Assembly: GCF_036588685.1 (NCBI RefSeq)
Contig: NC_086384.1
Coordinates: 10,182,195 to 10,246,194, forward strand
Direction: 5' to 3'
Source: Mytilus trossulus
Lineage: Eukaryota > Mollusca > Bivalvia > Mytilida > Mytilidae
Length of the DNA: 64,000 nt
A program made the translations under genes and the position numbers. The notes beneath the pieces are model-generated. The model had not been told where the DNA came from. It was given only the letters and a program-made list of their open reading frames with translations, and did not search any database. This document shows positions 44,798 to 57,924 of the stretch, piece by piece. How positions within the stretch are numbered: the stretch's first letter is position 1; every line of letters starts with the position of its first letter.

Positions 44798-47700
44798 TAG
44801 GTGCACATACAGCAAGGTATGATTTAATTGGGATCTTTTCATTCTAGTCGTTCATACCATTAGGTGCATATACAACAAGGTATGATTTGAGTAGCATCTT
44901 TTCATTCTAGTCGTTCATTCCTTTAGGTGGACATACATCAAGGTATAATTTGAGTAGGATCTTTTCATTCTAGTCGTTCAAACCATTAGGTGCATATACA
45001 TCAAGGTATGATTTTAGTAGGATCTTTTCATTCTAGTCGTTCATACCATTAGGTGCACATACATCAAGGTATGATTTGAGTAGGATCTTTCCATTCTAGT
45101 CGTTCATACCATTAGGTGCATATACATCAAGGTATGATTTGAGTAGGATCTTTTCATTCTAGTCGTTCATACCATTAGGTGCACATACATTAAGGTATGA
45201 TTTGAGTAGGATCTTTTCATTCTAGTCGTTCAAACCATTAGGTGCATATACATCAAGGTATGATTTGAGTAGGATCTTTCCATTCTAGTCGTTCATACCA
45301 TTAGGTGCATATACATCAAGGTATGATTTGAGTAGGATCTTTTCATTCTAGTCGTTCATACCATTAGGTGCACATACATTAAGGTATGATTTGAGTAGGA
45401 TCTTTTCATTCTAGTCGTTCAAACCATTAGGTGGACATACATCAAGGTATGATTTGAGTAGGATCTTTCCATTCTAGTCGTTCATACCATTAGGTGCATA
45501 TACATCAAGGTATGATTTGAGTAGGATCTTTCCATTCTAGTCGTTCATACCATTAGGTGCATATACATCAAGGTATGATTTGAGTAGGATCTTTTCATTC
45601 TAGTCGTTCATACCATTAGGTGCACATACATCAAGGTATGATTTGAGTAGGATCTTTTCATTCTAGTCGTTTTCATACCATTAGGTGCATATACATCAAG
45701 GTATGATTTGAGTAAGATCATTTCATTCTAGTCGTCCATACCATTAGGTGCACATACATCAAGGTATGATTTGAGTAGGATCTTTTCATTCTAGTCGTTC
45801 ATACCATTAGGTGCACATACATCAAGGTATGATTTGAATAAGATCTTTTCATTCTAGTCGTTTAAACCATTAGGATCACATACATCAAGGTATGATTATA
45901 GTAGGATCTTTTCATTCTAGTCGTTCATACCGTTAGGTGCACATACATCAAGGTATGATTTTAGTAGGATCTTTTCATTCTAGTCGTTCATACTGTTAGG
46001 TGCACATACATCAAGGTATGATTTGAGTAGGATCTTTTCATTCTAGTCGTTTTCATACCATTAGGTGCACATACATTAAGGTATAATTTGAGTAAGATCT
46101 TTTCATTCTAGTCGTTTAAACCATTAGGTGCATATACATCAAGGTATGATTTTAGTAGGATCTTTTCATTCTAGTCGTTTAAACCATTAGGTGCACATAC
46201 ATCAAGGTATGATTTGAGTAGGATCTTTTCATTCTAGTCGTTCAAACCATTATGTGGACATACATCAAGGTATGATTTGAGTAGGATCTTTTCATTCTAG
46301 TCGTTCATACCATTATGTGCATATACATCAAGGTATGATTCGAGTAGGATATTTTCATTCTAGTCGTCCATACCATTAGGTGCACATACATCAAGGTATA
46401 ATTTGAGTAGGATCTTTTCATTCTAGTCGTTCAAACCATTAGGTGCACATACATCAAGGTATGATTTGAGTAGGATCTTTTCATTCTAGTCGTTTAAACC
46501 ATTAGGTGCACATACATCAAGGTATGATTTGAGTAGGATCTTTTCATTCTAGTCGTTTAAACCATTAGTTGCACATACATCAAGGTATGATTTTAGTAGG
46601 ATCTTTTCATTCTAGTCGTTTTCATACCATTAGGTGCACATACATCATGGTATGATTTGAGTAGGATCTTTTCATTCTAGTCGTTTTCATACCATTAGGT
46701 GCACATACATTAAGGTATGATTTGAGTAAGATCTTTTCATTCTAGTCGTTTAAACCATAAGGTGCATATACATCAAGGTATGATTTGAGTAGGATCTTTT
46801 CATTCTAGTCGTTCAAACCATTATGTGGACATACATCAAGGTATGATTTGAGTAGGATCTTTTCATTCTAGTCGTTCATACCATTATGTGCATATACATC
46901 AAGGTATGATTTGAGTAGGATATTTTCATTCTAGTCGTCGTCCATACCATTAGGTGCACATACATCAAGGTATAATTTGAGTAGGATCTTTTCATTCTAG
47001 TCGTTTTCATACCATTAGGTGCACATACATCAAGGTATGATTTGAGTAGGATCTTTTCATTCTAGTCGTTTTCATACCAATAGGTGCACATACATTAAGG
47101 TATGATTTGAGTAAGATCTTTTCATTCTAGTCGTTTAAACCATTAGGTGCATATACATCAAGGTATGATTTTAGTAGGATCTTTTCATTCTAGTCGTTTA
47201 AACCATTAGGTGCACATATACAAGGTATGATTTGAGTAAGATCTTTTCATTCTAGTCGTTCATACCATTAGGTGCACATACATCAAGGTATGATTTGAGT
47301 AGGATCTTTTCATTCTAGTCGTTCAAACCATTAGGTGCATATACATCAAGGTATGATTTTAGTAGGATCTTTTCATTCTAGTCGTTCATACCATTAGGTG
47401 CACATACATCAAGGTATGATTTGAGTAGGATCTTTCCATTCTAGTCGTTCATACCATTAGGTGCATATACATCAAGGTATGATTTGAGTAGGATCTTTTC
47501 ATTCTAGTCGTTCATACCATTAGGTGCACATACATTAAGGTATGATTTGAGTAGGATCTTTTCATTCTAGTCGTTCAAACCATTAGGTGCATATACATCA
47601 AGGTATGATTTGAGTAGGATCTTTCCATTCTAGTCGTTCATACCATTAGGTGCATATACATCAAGGTATGATTTGAGTAGGATCTTTTCATTCTAGTCGT

Positions 47701-50700
47701 TCATACCATTAGGTGCACATACATTAAGGTATGATTTGAGTAGGATCTTTTCATTCTAGTCGTTCAAACCATTAGGTGGACATACATCAAGGTATGATTT
47801 GAGTAGGATCTTTCCATTCTAGTCGTTCATACCATTAGGTGCATATACATCAAGGTATGATTTGAGTAGGATCTTTCCATTCTAGTCGTTCATACCATTA
47901 GGTGCATATACATCAAGGTATGATTTGAGTAGGATCTTTTCATTCTAGTCGTTCATACCATTAGGTGCACATACATCAAGGTATGATTTGAGTAGGATCT
48001 TTTCATTCTAGTCGTTTTCATACCATTAGGTGCATATACATCAAGGTATGATTTGAGTAAGATCATTTCATTCTAGTCGTCCATACCATTAGGTGCACAT
48101 ACATCAAGGTATGATTTGAATAGGATCTTTTCATTCTAGTCGTTCATACCATTAGGTGCACATACATCAAGGTATGATTTGAGTAAGATCTTTTCATTCT
48201 AGTCGTTTAAACCATTAGGATCACATACATCAAGGTATGATTATAGTAGGATCTTTTCATTCTAGTCGTTCATACCGTTAGGTGCACATACATCAAGGTA
48301 TGATTTTAGTAGGATCTTTTCATTCTAGTCGTTCATACTGTTAGGTGCACATACATCAAGGTATGATTTGAGTAGGATCTTTTCATTCTAGTCGTTTTCA
48401 TACCATTAGGTGCACATACATTAAGGTATAATTTGAGTAAGATCTTTTCATTCTAGTCGTTTAAACCATTAGGTGCATATACATCAAGGTATGATTTTAG
48501 TAGGATCTTTTCATTCTAGTCGTTTAAACCATTAGGTGCACATACATCAAGGTATGATTTGAGTAGGATCTTTTCATTCTAGTCGTTCAAACCATTATGT
48601 GGACATACATCAAGGTATGATTTGAGTAGGATCTTTTCATTCTAGTCGTTCATACCATTATGTGCATATACATCAAGGTATGATTCGAGTAGGATATTTT
48701 CATTCTAGTCGTCCATACCATTAGGTGCACATACATCAAGGTATAATTTGAGTAGGATCTTTTCATTCTAGTCGTTCAAACCATTAGGTGCACATACATC
48801 AAGGTATGATTTGAGTAGGATCTTTTCATTCTAGTCGTTTAAACCATTAGGTGCACATACATCAAGGTATGATTTGAGTAGGATCTTTTCATTCTAGTCG
48901 TTTAAACCATTAGTTGCACATACATCAAGGTATGATTTTAGTAGGATCTTTTCATTCTAGTCGTTTTCATACCATTAGGTGCACATACATCATGGTATGA
49001 TTTGAGTAGGATCTTTTCATTCTAGTCGTTTTCATACCATTAGGTGCACATACATTAAGGTATGATTTGAGTAAGATCTTTTCATTCTAGTCGTTTAAAC
49101 CATAAGGTGCATATACATCAAGGTATGATTTGAGTAGGATCTTTTCATTCTAGTCGTTCAAACCATTATGTGGACATACATCAAGGTATGATTTGAGTAG
49201 GATCTTTTCATTCTAGTCGTTCATACCATTATGTGCATATACATCAAGGTATGATTTGAGTAGGATATTTTCATTCTAGTCGTCGTCCATACCATTAGGT
49301 GCACATACATCAAGGTATAATTTGAGTAGGATCTTTTCATTCTAGTCGTTTTCATACCATTAGGTGCACATACATCAAGGTATGATTTGAGTAGGATCTT
49401 TTCATTCTAGTCGTTTTCATACCAATAGGTGCACATACATTAAGGTATGATTTGAGTAAGATCTTTTCATTCTAGTCGTTTAAACCATTAGGTGCATATA
49501 CATCAAGGTATGATTTTAGTAGGATCTTTTCATTCTAGTCGTTTAAACCATTAGGTGCACATATACAAGGTATGATTTGAGTAAGATCTTTTCATTCTAG
49601 TCGTTTTCATACCATTAGGTGCATATACATCAAGGTATGGTTTGAGTAGGATCTTTTCATTCTAGTCGTTTTCATACCATTAGGTGCACATACATCAAGG
49701 TATGATTTGAGTAGGATCTTTTCATTCTAGTCGTTCATACCATTAGGTGCATATACATCAAGGTATGATTTGAGTAAGATCATTTCATTCTAGTCGTCCA
49801 TACCATTAGGTGCACATACATCAAGGTATGATTTGAGTAAGATCTTTTCATTCTAGTCGTTCATACCATTAGGTGCACATACATCAAGGTATGATTTGAG
49901 TAAGATCTTTTCATTCTAGTCGTTTAAACCATTAGGTGCACATACATCAAGGTATGATTATAGTAGGATCTTTTCATTCTAGTCGTTCATAACGTTAGGT
50001 GCACATACATCAAGGTATGATTTTAGTAGGATCTTTTCATTCTAGTCGTTCATACTGTTAGGTGCACATACATCAAGGTATGATTTGAGTAGGATCTTTT
50101 CATTCTAGTCGTTTTCATACCATTAGGTGCACATACATCAAGGTATGATTTGAGTAGGATCTTTTCATTCTAGTCGTTCATACCATTAGGTGCATATACA
50201 TCAAGGTATGATTTGAGTAAGATCATTTCATTCTAGTCGTCCATACCATTAGGTGCACATACATCAAGGTATGATTTGAGTAAGATCTTTTCATTCTAGT
50301 CGTTCATACCATTAGGTGCACATACATCAAGGTATGATTTGAGTAAGATCTTTTCATTCTAGTCGTTTAAACCATTAGGTGCACATACATCAAGGTATGA
50401 TTATAGTAGGATCTTTTCATTCTAGTCGTTCATAACGTTAGGTGCACATACATCAAGGTATGATTTTAGTAGGATCTTTTCATTCTAGTCGTTCATACTG
50501 TTAGGTGCACATACATCAAGGTATGATTTGAGTAGGATCTTTTCATTCTAGTCGTTTTCATACCATTAGGTGCACATACATTAAGGTATGATTTGAGTAA
50601 GATCTTTTCATTCTATTCGTTAAAACCATTAGGTGCATATACATCAAGGTATGATTTTAGTAGGATCTTTATATTCTAGTCGTTTAAACCATTAGGTGCA

Positions 50701-53700
50701 CATACATCAAGGTATGATTTGAGTAGGATCTTTTCATTCTAGTCGTTTTCATACCATTAGGTGCACATACATCAAGGTATGATTTGAGTAGGATCTTTTC
50801 ATTCTAGTCGTTCAAACCATTATGTGGACATACATCAAGGTATGATTTGAGTAGGATCTTTTCATTCTAGTCGTTCATACCATTATGTGCATACACATCA
50901 AGGTATGATTCGAGTAGGATATTTTCATTCTAGTCGTCCATACCATTAGGTGCACATACATCAAGGTATAATTTGAGTAGGATCTTTTCATTCTAGTCGT
51001 TCAAACCATTAGGTGCATATACATCAAGGTATGATTTGAGTAGGATCTTTTCATTCTAGTCGTTTAAACCATTAGGTGCACATACATCAAGGCATGATTT
51101 GAGTAGGATCTTTTCATTCTAGTTGTTTAAACCATTAGGTGCACATACATCAAGGTATGATTTTAGAAGGATCTTTTCATTCTAGTCGTTTTCATACCAT
51201 TAGGTGCACATACATCAAGGTATGATTTGAGTAGGATCTTTTCATTCTAGTCGTTTTCATACCATTAGGTGCACATACATTAAGGTATGATTTGAGTAAG
51301 ATCTTTTCATTCTAGTCGTTTAAACCATTAGGTGCATATACATCAAGGTATGATTTGAGTAGGATCTTTTCATTCTAGTCGTTCAAACCATTATGTGGAC
51401 ATACATCAAGGTATGATTTGAGTAGGATCTTTTCATTCTAGTCGTTCATACCATTATGTGCATATACATCAAGGTATGATTTGAGTAGGATATTTTCATT
51501 CTAGTCGTCGTCCATACCATTAGGTGCACATACATCAAGGTATAATTTGAGTAGGATCTTTTCATTCTAGTCGTTTTCATACCATTAGGTGCACATACAT
51601 CAAGGTATGATTTGAGTAGGATCTTTTCATTCTAGTCGTTTTCATACCATTAGGTGCACATACATTAAGGTATGATTTGAGTAAGATCTTTTCATTCTAG
51701 TCGTTTAAACCATAAGGTGCATATACATCAAGGTATGATTTTAGTAGGATCTTTTCATTCTAGTCGTTTAAACCATTAGGTGCACATATACAAGGTATGA
51801 TTTGAGTAGGATCTTTTCATTCTAGTCGTTTTCATACCATTAGGTGCACATACATCAAGGTATGATTTGAGTAGGATCTTTTCATTCTAGTCGTTCAAAC
51901 CATTATGTGGACATACATCAAGGTATGATTTGAGTAGGATCTTTTCATTCTAGTCGTTCATACCATTATGTGCATATACATCAAGGTATGATTTGAGTAG
52001 GATATTTTTATTCTAGTCGTCCATACCATTAGGTGCACATACATCAAGGTATAATTTGAGTAGGATCTTTTCATTCTAGTCGTTTTCATACCATTAGGTG
52101 CACATACATTAAGGTATGATTTGAGTAAGATCTTTTCATTCTAGTCGTTTAAACCATAAGGTGCATATACATCAAGGTATGATTTTAGTAGGATCTTTTC
52201 ATTCTAGTCGTTTAAACCATTAGGTGCACATATACAAGGTATGATTTGAGTAGGATCTTTTCATTTTAGTCGTTTTCATACCATTAGGTGCACATACATC
52301 AAGGTATGATTTGAGTAGGATCTTTTCATTCTAGTCGTTCAAACCATTATGTGGACATACATCAAGGTATGATTTGAGTAGGATCTTTTCATTCTAGTCG
52401 TTCATACCATTATGTGCATATACATCAAGGTATGATTTGAGTAGGATATTTTCATTCTAGTCGTCCATACCATTAGGTGCACATACATCAAGGTATAATT
52501 TGAGTAGGATCTTTTCATTCTAGTCGTTCAAACCATTAGGTGCACATACATCAAGGTATGATTTGAGTAGGATCTTTTCATTCTAGTCGTTCATACCATT
52601 AGGTGCACATACATCAAGGTATGATTTGAGTAGGATCTTTTCATTCTAGTCGTTTAAACCATTAGGTGCACATACATCAAGGTATGATTATAGTAGGATC
52701 TTTTCATTCTAGTCGTTCATAACGTTAGGTGCACATACATCAAGGTATGATTTTAGTAGGATCTTTTCATTCTAGTCGTTCATACTGTTAGGTGCACATA
52801 CATCAAGGTATGATTTGAGTAGGATCTTTTCATTCTAGTCGTTTTCATACCATTAGGTGCACATACATTAAGGTATGATTTGAGTAAGATCTTTTCATTC
52901 TATTCGTTAAAACCATTAGGTGCATATACATCAAGGTATGATTTTAGTAGGATCTTTATATTCTAGTCGTTTAAACCATTAGGTGCACATACATCAAGGT
53001 ATGATTTGAGTAGGATCTTTTCATTCTAGTCGTTTTCATACCATTAGGTGCACATACATCAAGGTATGATTTGAGTAGGATCTTTTCATTCTAGTCGTTC
53101 AAACCATTATGTGGACATACATCAAGGTATGATTTGAGTAGGATCTTTTCATTCTAGTCGTTCATACCATTATGTGCATATACATCAAGGTATGATTTGA
53201 GTAGGATCTTTTCATTCTAGTCGTTTAAACCATTAGGTGCACATACATCAAGGTATGATTTGAGTAGGATCTTTTCATTCTAGTCGTTCAAACCATTAGG
53301 TGCATATACATCAAGGTATGATTTAATTGGGATCTTTTCATTCTAGTCGTTCATACCATTAGGTGCATATACATCAAGGTATGATTTGAGTAGCATCTTT
53401 TCATTCTAGTCGTTCATTCCTTTAGGTGGACATACATCAAGGTATAATTTGAGTAGGATCTTTTCATTCTAGTCGTTCAAACCATTAGGTGCATATACAT
53501 CAAGGTATGATTTTAGTAGGATCTTTTCATTGTAGTCGTTCATACCATTAGGTGCACATACATCAAGGTATGATTTGAGTAGGATCTTTCCATTCTAGTC
53601 GTTCATACCATTAGATGCATATACATCAAGGTATGATTTGAGTAGGATCTTTTCATTCTAGTCGTTCAAACCATTAGGTGGACATACATTAAGGTATGAT

Positions 53701-55066
53701 TTGAGTAGGATCTTTTCATTCTAGTCGTTCAAACCATTAGGTGCATATACATCAAGGTATGATTTGAGTAGGATCTTTCCATTCTAGTCGTTCATACCAT
53801 TAGGTGCATATACATCAAGGTATGATTTGAGTAGGATCTTTTCATTCTAGTCGTTCATACCATTAGCTGTACATACATCAAGGTATGATTTGAGTAGGAT
53901 CTTTTCATTCTAGTCGTTTTCATACCATAAGGTGCACATACATTAAGGTATGATTTGAGTAAGATCTTTTCATTCTAGTCGTTTAAACCATTAGGTGCAT
54001 ATACATCAAGGTATGTATGATTTTAGTAGGATCTTTTCATTCTAGTCGTTTAAACCATTAGGTGCACATACATCAAGGTATGATTTGAGTAGGATCTTTT
54101 CATTCTAGTCGTTTTCATACCATTAGGTGCACATACATCAAGGTATGATTTGAGTAGGATCTTTTCATTCTAGTCGTTCAAACCATTATGTGGACATACA
54201 TCAAGGTATGATTTGAGTAGGATCTTTTCATTCTAGTCGTTCATACCATTATGTGCATATACATCAAGGTATGATTTGAGTAGGATATTTTCATTCTAGT
54301 CGTCCATACCATTAGGTGCACATACATCAAGGTATAATTTGAGTAGGATCTTTTCATTCTAGTCGTTCAAACCATTAGGTGCACATACATCAAGGTATGA
54401 TTTGAGTAGGATCTTTTCATTCTAGTCGTTTAAACCATTAGGTGCACATACATCAAGGTATGATTTGAGTAGTATCTTTTCATTCTAGTCGTTCATACCG
54501 TTAGGTGCACATACATCAAGGTATGATTTGAGTAGGATCTTTTCATTCTAGTCGTTCATACCATTAGGTGCATATACATCAATGTATGATTTGAGTAGGA
54601 TCTTTTCATTCTAGTCGTTTAAACCATTAGGTGCACATACATCAAGGTATGATTTGAGTAGGATCTTTTCATTCTAGTCGTTCAAACCATTAGGTGCATA
54701 TACATCAATGTATGATTTTAGTAGGATCTTTTCATTCTAGTCGTTTTCATACCATTAGGTGTACATACATCAAGGTATTATTTGAGTAGGATCTTTTCAT
54801 TCTAGTCGTTCAAACCATTAGGTGCACATACATCAATGTATGATTTGAGTAGGATCTTTTCATTCTAGTCGTTCATACCATTAGGTGTACATACATCAAG
54901 GTATGATTTTAGTAGGATCTTTTCATTCTAGTCGTCCATACCGTTATGTGCACATACATCAAGGTATGATTTGAGTAGGATCTTTTCATTCTAGTCGTTC
55001 ATTCCATTAGGTGTACATACATCAATGTATGATTTTAGTAGGATCTTTTCATTCTAGTTGTTCATA
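44798..55066 (+). repeat. 63-bp satellite, about 160 units (10.3 kb)
   Basis: The unit reads 'aggtgcacatacatcaaggt', 'atgatttgagtaggatcttt', 'tcattctagtcgttcatacc', 'att' (63 bp), with 65-66-bp variants containing 'cgttttcatacc' or 'cgtcgtccatacc'. Diagnostic variants recur at fixed long distances (2345, 443 and 2287 bp), showing block duplications. Stops occur in all frames, so it is not coding. It fills more than half of intron 3 of the four-exon gene. I found no hammerhead core in the unit. Confidence 0.95.
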
Positions 55067-56028
55067 CCAGAAGTTTTAAACAATTTATACCATCATGAAT
55101 TGACAGTTCAAATCTAGATAGTTTTAGTACCTAACCTTTCTTATATTCGAAACAATGAACCTAATGATGCTATTGCACTACGAAAAAAATCAACAAGATA
55201 TGTCAGCAAGTTTACGAGTCCAAATGCACTTAACAAACGATATACATTGTACATTTCGTGTTTAAAAAAAGGTGTTCACCGCAAACGACTTTAAATGAAG
55301 TGACATAATAATCAGTAACGATGACAATCAGAGTCAGAAACCCCATAATAGTAAATGAAATCAAATGCATTTAAAGTACAAGTACATTACGTTAAACAAT
55401 AACTATCATTCTTTCTGCCTAAAAAAATAATTATTAAAAAGAATATGCGTAAATTGTACAAAATAACACTATACCTGGTCTTGTATTTACAGTTTGAAAA
55501 TTTGAATAAATCTGAGCTGTATATGAAATACAAAAAGAATTCGCATTCAGTTTGAGTTTGAAAATGGTGTTGCATTGAGGAAAGGTCACTATTTTTGACG
55601 TTCTGATTGGTTCAAACGTTATTTGTAGGACTTATTCTCACGTCAAGATTTAGGTCAGCCAAAATTTTAATAATATCTAGAATTCAATATATAATTGTGT
55701 AAATATCACAATTTGGTCATTTCTTGTGGATGATATAAATTGTACTGTTGTATAAGGTCAGGCTATGAAACATTACAAGGCGCTGTTAATTATGTGTATA
55801 GGGATATCTACATTGTAATGTTTTTACTTTCCCCATCCCCTCTCCCGCTGATACACATAATTAACATGGTTTCTATTAACAAAAGCTCCTTTTGGAGTTA
55901 ATGTGTTTCGAGACCTTTTATGTCATTACACCTTATCTATATTGTCACTGTTCTGTTGTAATTTCTAAGAGCTTAATGACTATCTCTTCATTGTCAACCA
56001 CTAACAAAAGTTACCTTTTAATTTACAG
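55067..56028. other. End of intron 3, no supported feature
   Basis: AT-rich sequence after the satellite, leading to the acceptor 'ttttaatttacag' at 56028. Confidence 0.45.
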
Positions 56029-56112
56029 GTAATCTACGATAATGAATGCCTGACGACAACCAGAAGGTTACGGATGAGACATGGGACAACTATTTCTATT
56101 TATTACTCATAA
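56029..56112 (+). CDS. Uncharacterised four-exon gene, terminal exon 4 (residues 211-237)
   Basis: After the acceptor at 56028 the frame of exon 3 continues for 27 codons to TAA at 56110-56112: VIYDNECLTTTRRLRMRHGT then TISIYYS. The exon is basic and ends in a likely beta strand (TTISIYYS). Shortness makes it the least certain exon, but the acceptor is good, the phase fits and an AATAAA lies about 50 bases downstream. Confidence 0.65.
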   Translation, partial: VIYDNECLTTTRRLRMRHGTTISIYYS

Positions 56113-56158
56113 TTATATCATTGTCTATACATATTTGTGTAAATAGTTTTTACAATAT

Positions 56159-56164
56159 AATAAA
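56159..56164 (+). promoter_or_regulatory. Candidate polyadenylation signal of the four-exon gene
   Basis: AATAAA 47 bases after the stop codon at 56112. In AT-rich DNA this hexamer is common, so support is positional only. Confidence 0.4.
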
Positions 56165-56284
56165 AATAAGTGTATTCCATTTGATTTTTGAATATTGGAC
56201 AAATTTATTTCCGAAAAGCAAAACACATAATCAATACAGTCACCTTTACAAGGTACATTCGTCATCTCTTTTATTTTTGAGATA

Positions 56285-56535
56285 AGACGTGGCACGGTAC
56301 TTGTCTATCCCAAATTCATGTATTTGGTTTTCATGTTATATTTGTTATTCTCGTGGTGTTTTGTCTGATGCTTGGTCCGTTTCTGTGTGTGTTGCGTTTC
56401 GGTGTTGTGTCGTTGTTCTCCTCTTATATTTAATGCGTTTCCCTCGGTTTTAGTTTGTTATCCCAATTTTGTTTTTTGTCCATGGATTTATGAGTTTTGA
56501 ACAGCGGTATACTACTGTTGCCTTTATTCAAGGGT
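56285..56535 (+). repeat. Retroelement 3' end, family M5
   Basis: 'cggtacttgtctatcccaaa', 'cgtggtgttttgtctgatgc', 'tttgttttttgtccatggat' and 'cagcggtatactactgttgc' form the end of a repeat I recognise from mussels. A diverged inverted copy is at 63012-63440. Confidence 0.65.
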
Positions 56536-56858
56536 AAATGATACTTGTGATGACTAAGGAGAATATCTCCCATGTAGATTCAGAATTATCTTAACTCTTA
56601 TACATTTCTAGGAATATAATTGGTTAAAAGCGTCCGATTGGAGACCGTGTATATTCCATATTAGGTTATTAGGCTTGACTTATTTCAATACACGTTGGGT
56701 AGTTCAGTTACGAAAATGGCACTATACATGTATTGAAAGTTCTGTTTAATATTTTTATATCAAGGTTGTTGATATTAAATTGTACAGTTGACATAAATGT
56801 TTTTGTGCAGAACAATGTATAAAATCATCATGGATACCAGGTTCAAAATTTCATATTT

Positions 56859-56903
56859 ACGCTTGACGCGCGTTTCGTCTAAAAAAAGACTCATCAGTGA
56901 CGC
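56859..56903 (-). ncRNA. Hammerhead ribozyme (family A), core intact, weak stem I
   Basis: CUGAUGA, stem II GUCU/AGAC, GAAA, CGCGCG and the GUC triplet are intact. The 3' side of stem I reads AAGCGU instead of UGGCGU, so the two pairs next to the core are lost. Activity is possible but likely reduced. Confidence 0.75.
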
Positions 56904-56954
56904 TCGAATCAAAAAATGTTTGAAAAACCAGATAGTGTACGAAGTTGAAGAGCA

Positions 56955-57236
56955 TTAAGGTGGTACCCAACACTTTCACTAAAATGAATGTGGCTCGTTT
57001 CATTTTCATAAAATTTTGACAAAGTATTTACTTTAACCCTTTAACAAAATAATAAAAAATTTCAAAAATTTTGAACCAACCGTTTTATCAGAAAAATTAC
57101 ACTGGTTATATAGTAGTTTGACAAACACCAATTTTGATCATTGAGAAGCTTATTTTTCCCTTTACAACACAACGTAATAAAGACGTTAAGCTGATTTTAC
57201 AGAGTTATCTCCCTGTAGTGTTAGGTACCACCTTAA
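56955..57236 (-). mobile_element. TTAA-ended MITE, family 1 (282 bp), nested
   Basis: The ends TTAAGGTGGTACC / GGTACCACCTTAA match those of 8277-8553, and the interior matches it in reverse complement. Removing it and one TTAA restores the element A phrase 'gaagagca-ttaa-ggacca', which is 'gaagagctttgaggacca' in the copy at 37290. Confidence 0.85.
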
Positions 57237-57437
57237 GGACCAAACATTCCTTAAAAGCTTTGCCAAAAATACAGCTAAGGTAGTCTGAGGTAGAAAAGCA
57301 TTATTTGTTTTTAAGTTCAAAGTTTTGTTTTTAATTTATAATTATGAACAAATCAATGATAACTCAAGTCAACACAGAAGTTAGGTTCTTCAAATTGAAA
57401 TTTGAAAAAAATTGTAAGACTAGTATACAAATAAATA

Positions 57438-57477
57438 GATGTGGTATGGTTGCAAATAAGACAACAACTCTAGCCAA
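57438..57477 (+). repeat. M3 repeat fragment
   Basis: 'atagatgtggtatggttgca' and 'aataagacaacaactctagc' are a short piece of the M3 head between two element A copies. Confidence 0.55.
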
Positions 57478-57600
57478 AATTCAACTTCGTACTTTATTTG
57501 GCCTTTTAACTTTTTTGGATTCGAGCGTCACTGATAAGTCTTTTGTAGACGAAACGCGCGTCTGGCGTTTATACAAAATTTAGTCCTGGTATCTATGATG
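57478..57600 (+). mobile_element. Hammerhead element A fragment, plus orientation
   Basis: 'caacttcgtactttatttgg', 'ttttttggattcgagcgtca' and the ribozyme, then 'tagtcctggtatctatgatg'. It faces the copy at 56832-57390. Confidence 0.75.
57525..57568 (+). ncRNA. Hammerhead ribozyme (family A), inactive (G8 changed)
   Basis: Stems I and II, GAAA, CGCGCG and GUC are all kept, but the core reads CUGAUAA. G8, which takes part in catalysis, is A. Confidence 0.8.
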
Positions 57601-57653
57601 AGTTTATTCAACAAAGAAAGATAGTTGGTAAGATAAATGCGTTGCAAAGTGTC

Positions 57654-57762
57654 CTAGTGACTTAACGATATATACGGGGTCAGTAAATTCCATATTGGGT
57701 TTGATCATCGCTCTCACCATTTTTTGGAATTTACTGACCCCATATATATCGTAGGTCACTAG
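57654..57762. repeat. Hairpin repeat (109 bp)
   Basis: 'ctagtgacttaacgatatat' pairs with 'atatatcgtaggtcactag', and 'ggggtcagtaaattcc' with 'ggaatttactgacccc'. The loop is about 40 bases. A compact foldback element. Confidence 0.8.
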
Positions 57763-57924
57763 CTCAACATGTAAATAATAATAATATTCCCATTTAGCAC
57801 AATGTCGTGTTCATTACATGTAGTATTTACACGGTAACTTCAGAACAGCACAGTCATCTACCAGGAACTATTTATATAACTTAAAACAATCCACAATAAA
57901 TCTTGTTTTATTACTATACGTTAT

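Larger units (their letters stand above)
56832..57390 (-). mobile_element. Hammerhead element A copy split by a TTAA MITE
   Basis: The copy runs from 'ggataccaggttcaaaattt' through the hammerhead to 'acgaagttgaagagca'. It is interrupted by the MITE (56955-57236) and resumes at 'ggaccaaacattccttaaa', 'acagctaaggtagtctgagg' and a decayed hairpin at about 57368-57387. Confidence 0.8.

Noticed and set aside
44798..55066. 63-bp period (21 codons) as a coding repeat, and a TCATACC/GGTATGA stem in each unit as a selected hairpin
   Set aside because: Stops occur in all frames and 65-66-bp units break any frame. The frequent 'aaacc' variant destroys the stem without a compensating change, so no selection on pairing is indicated.
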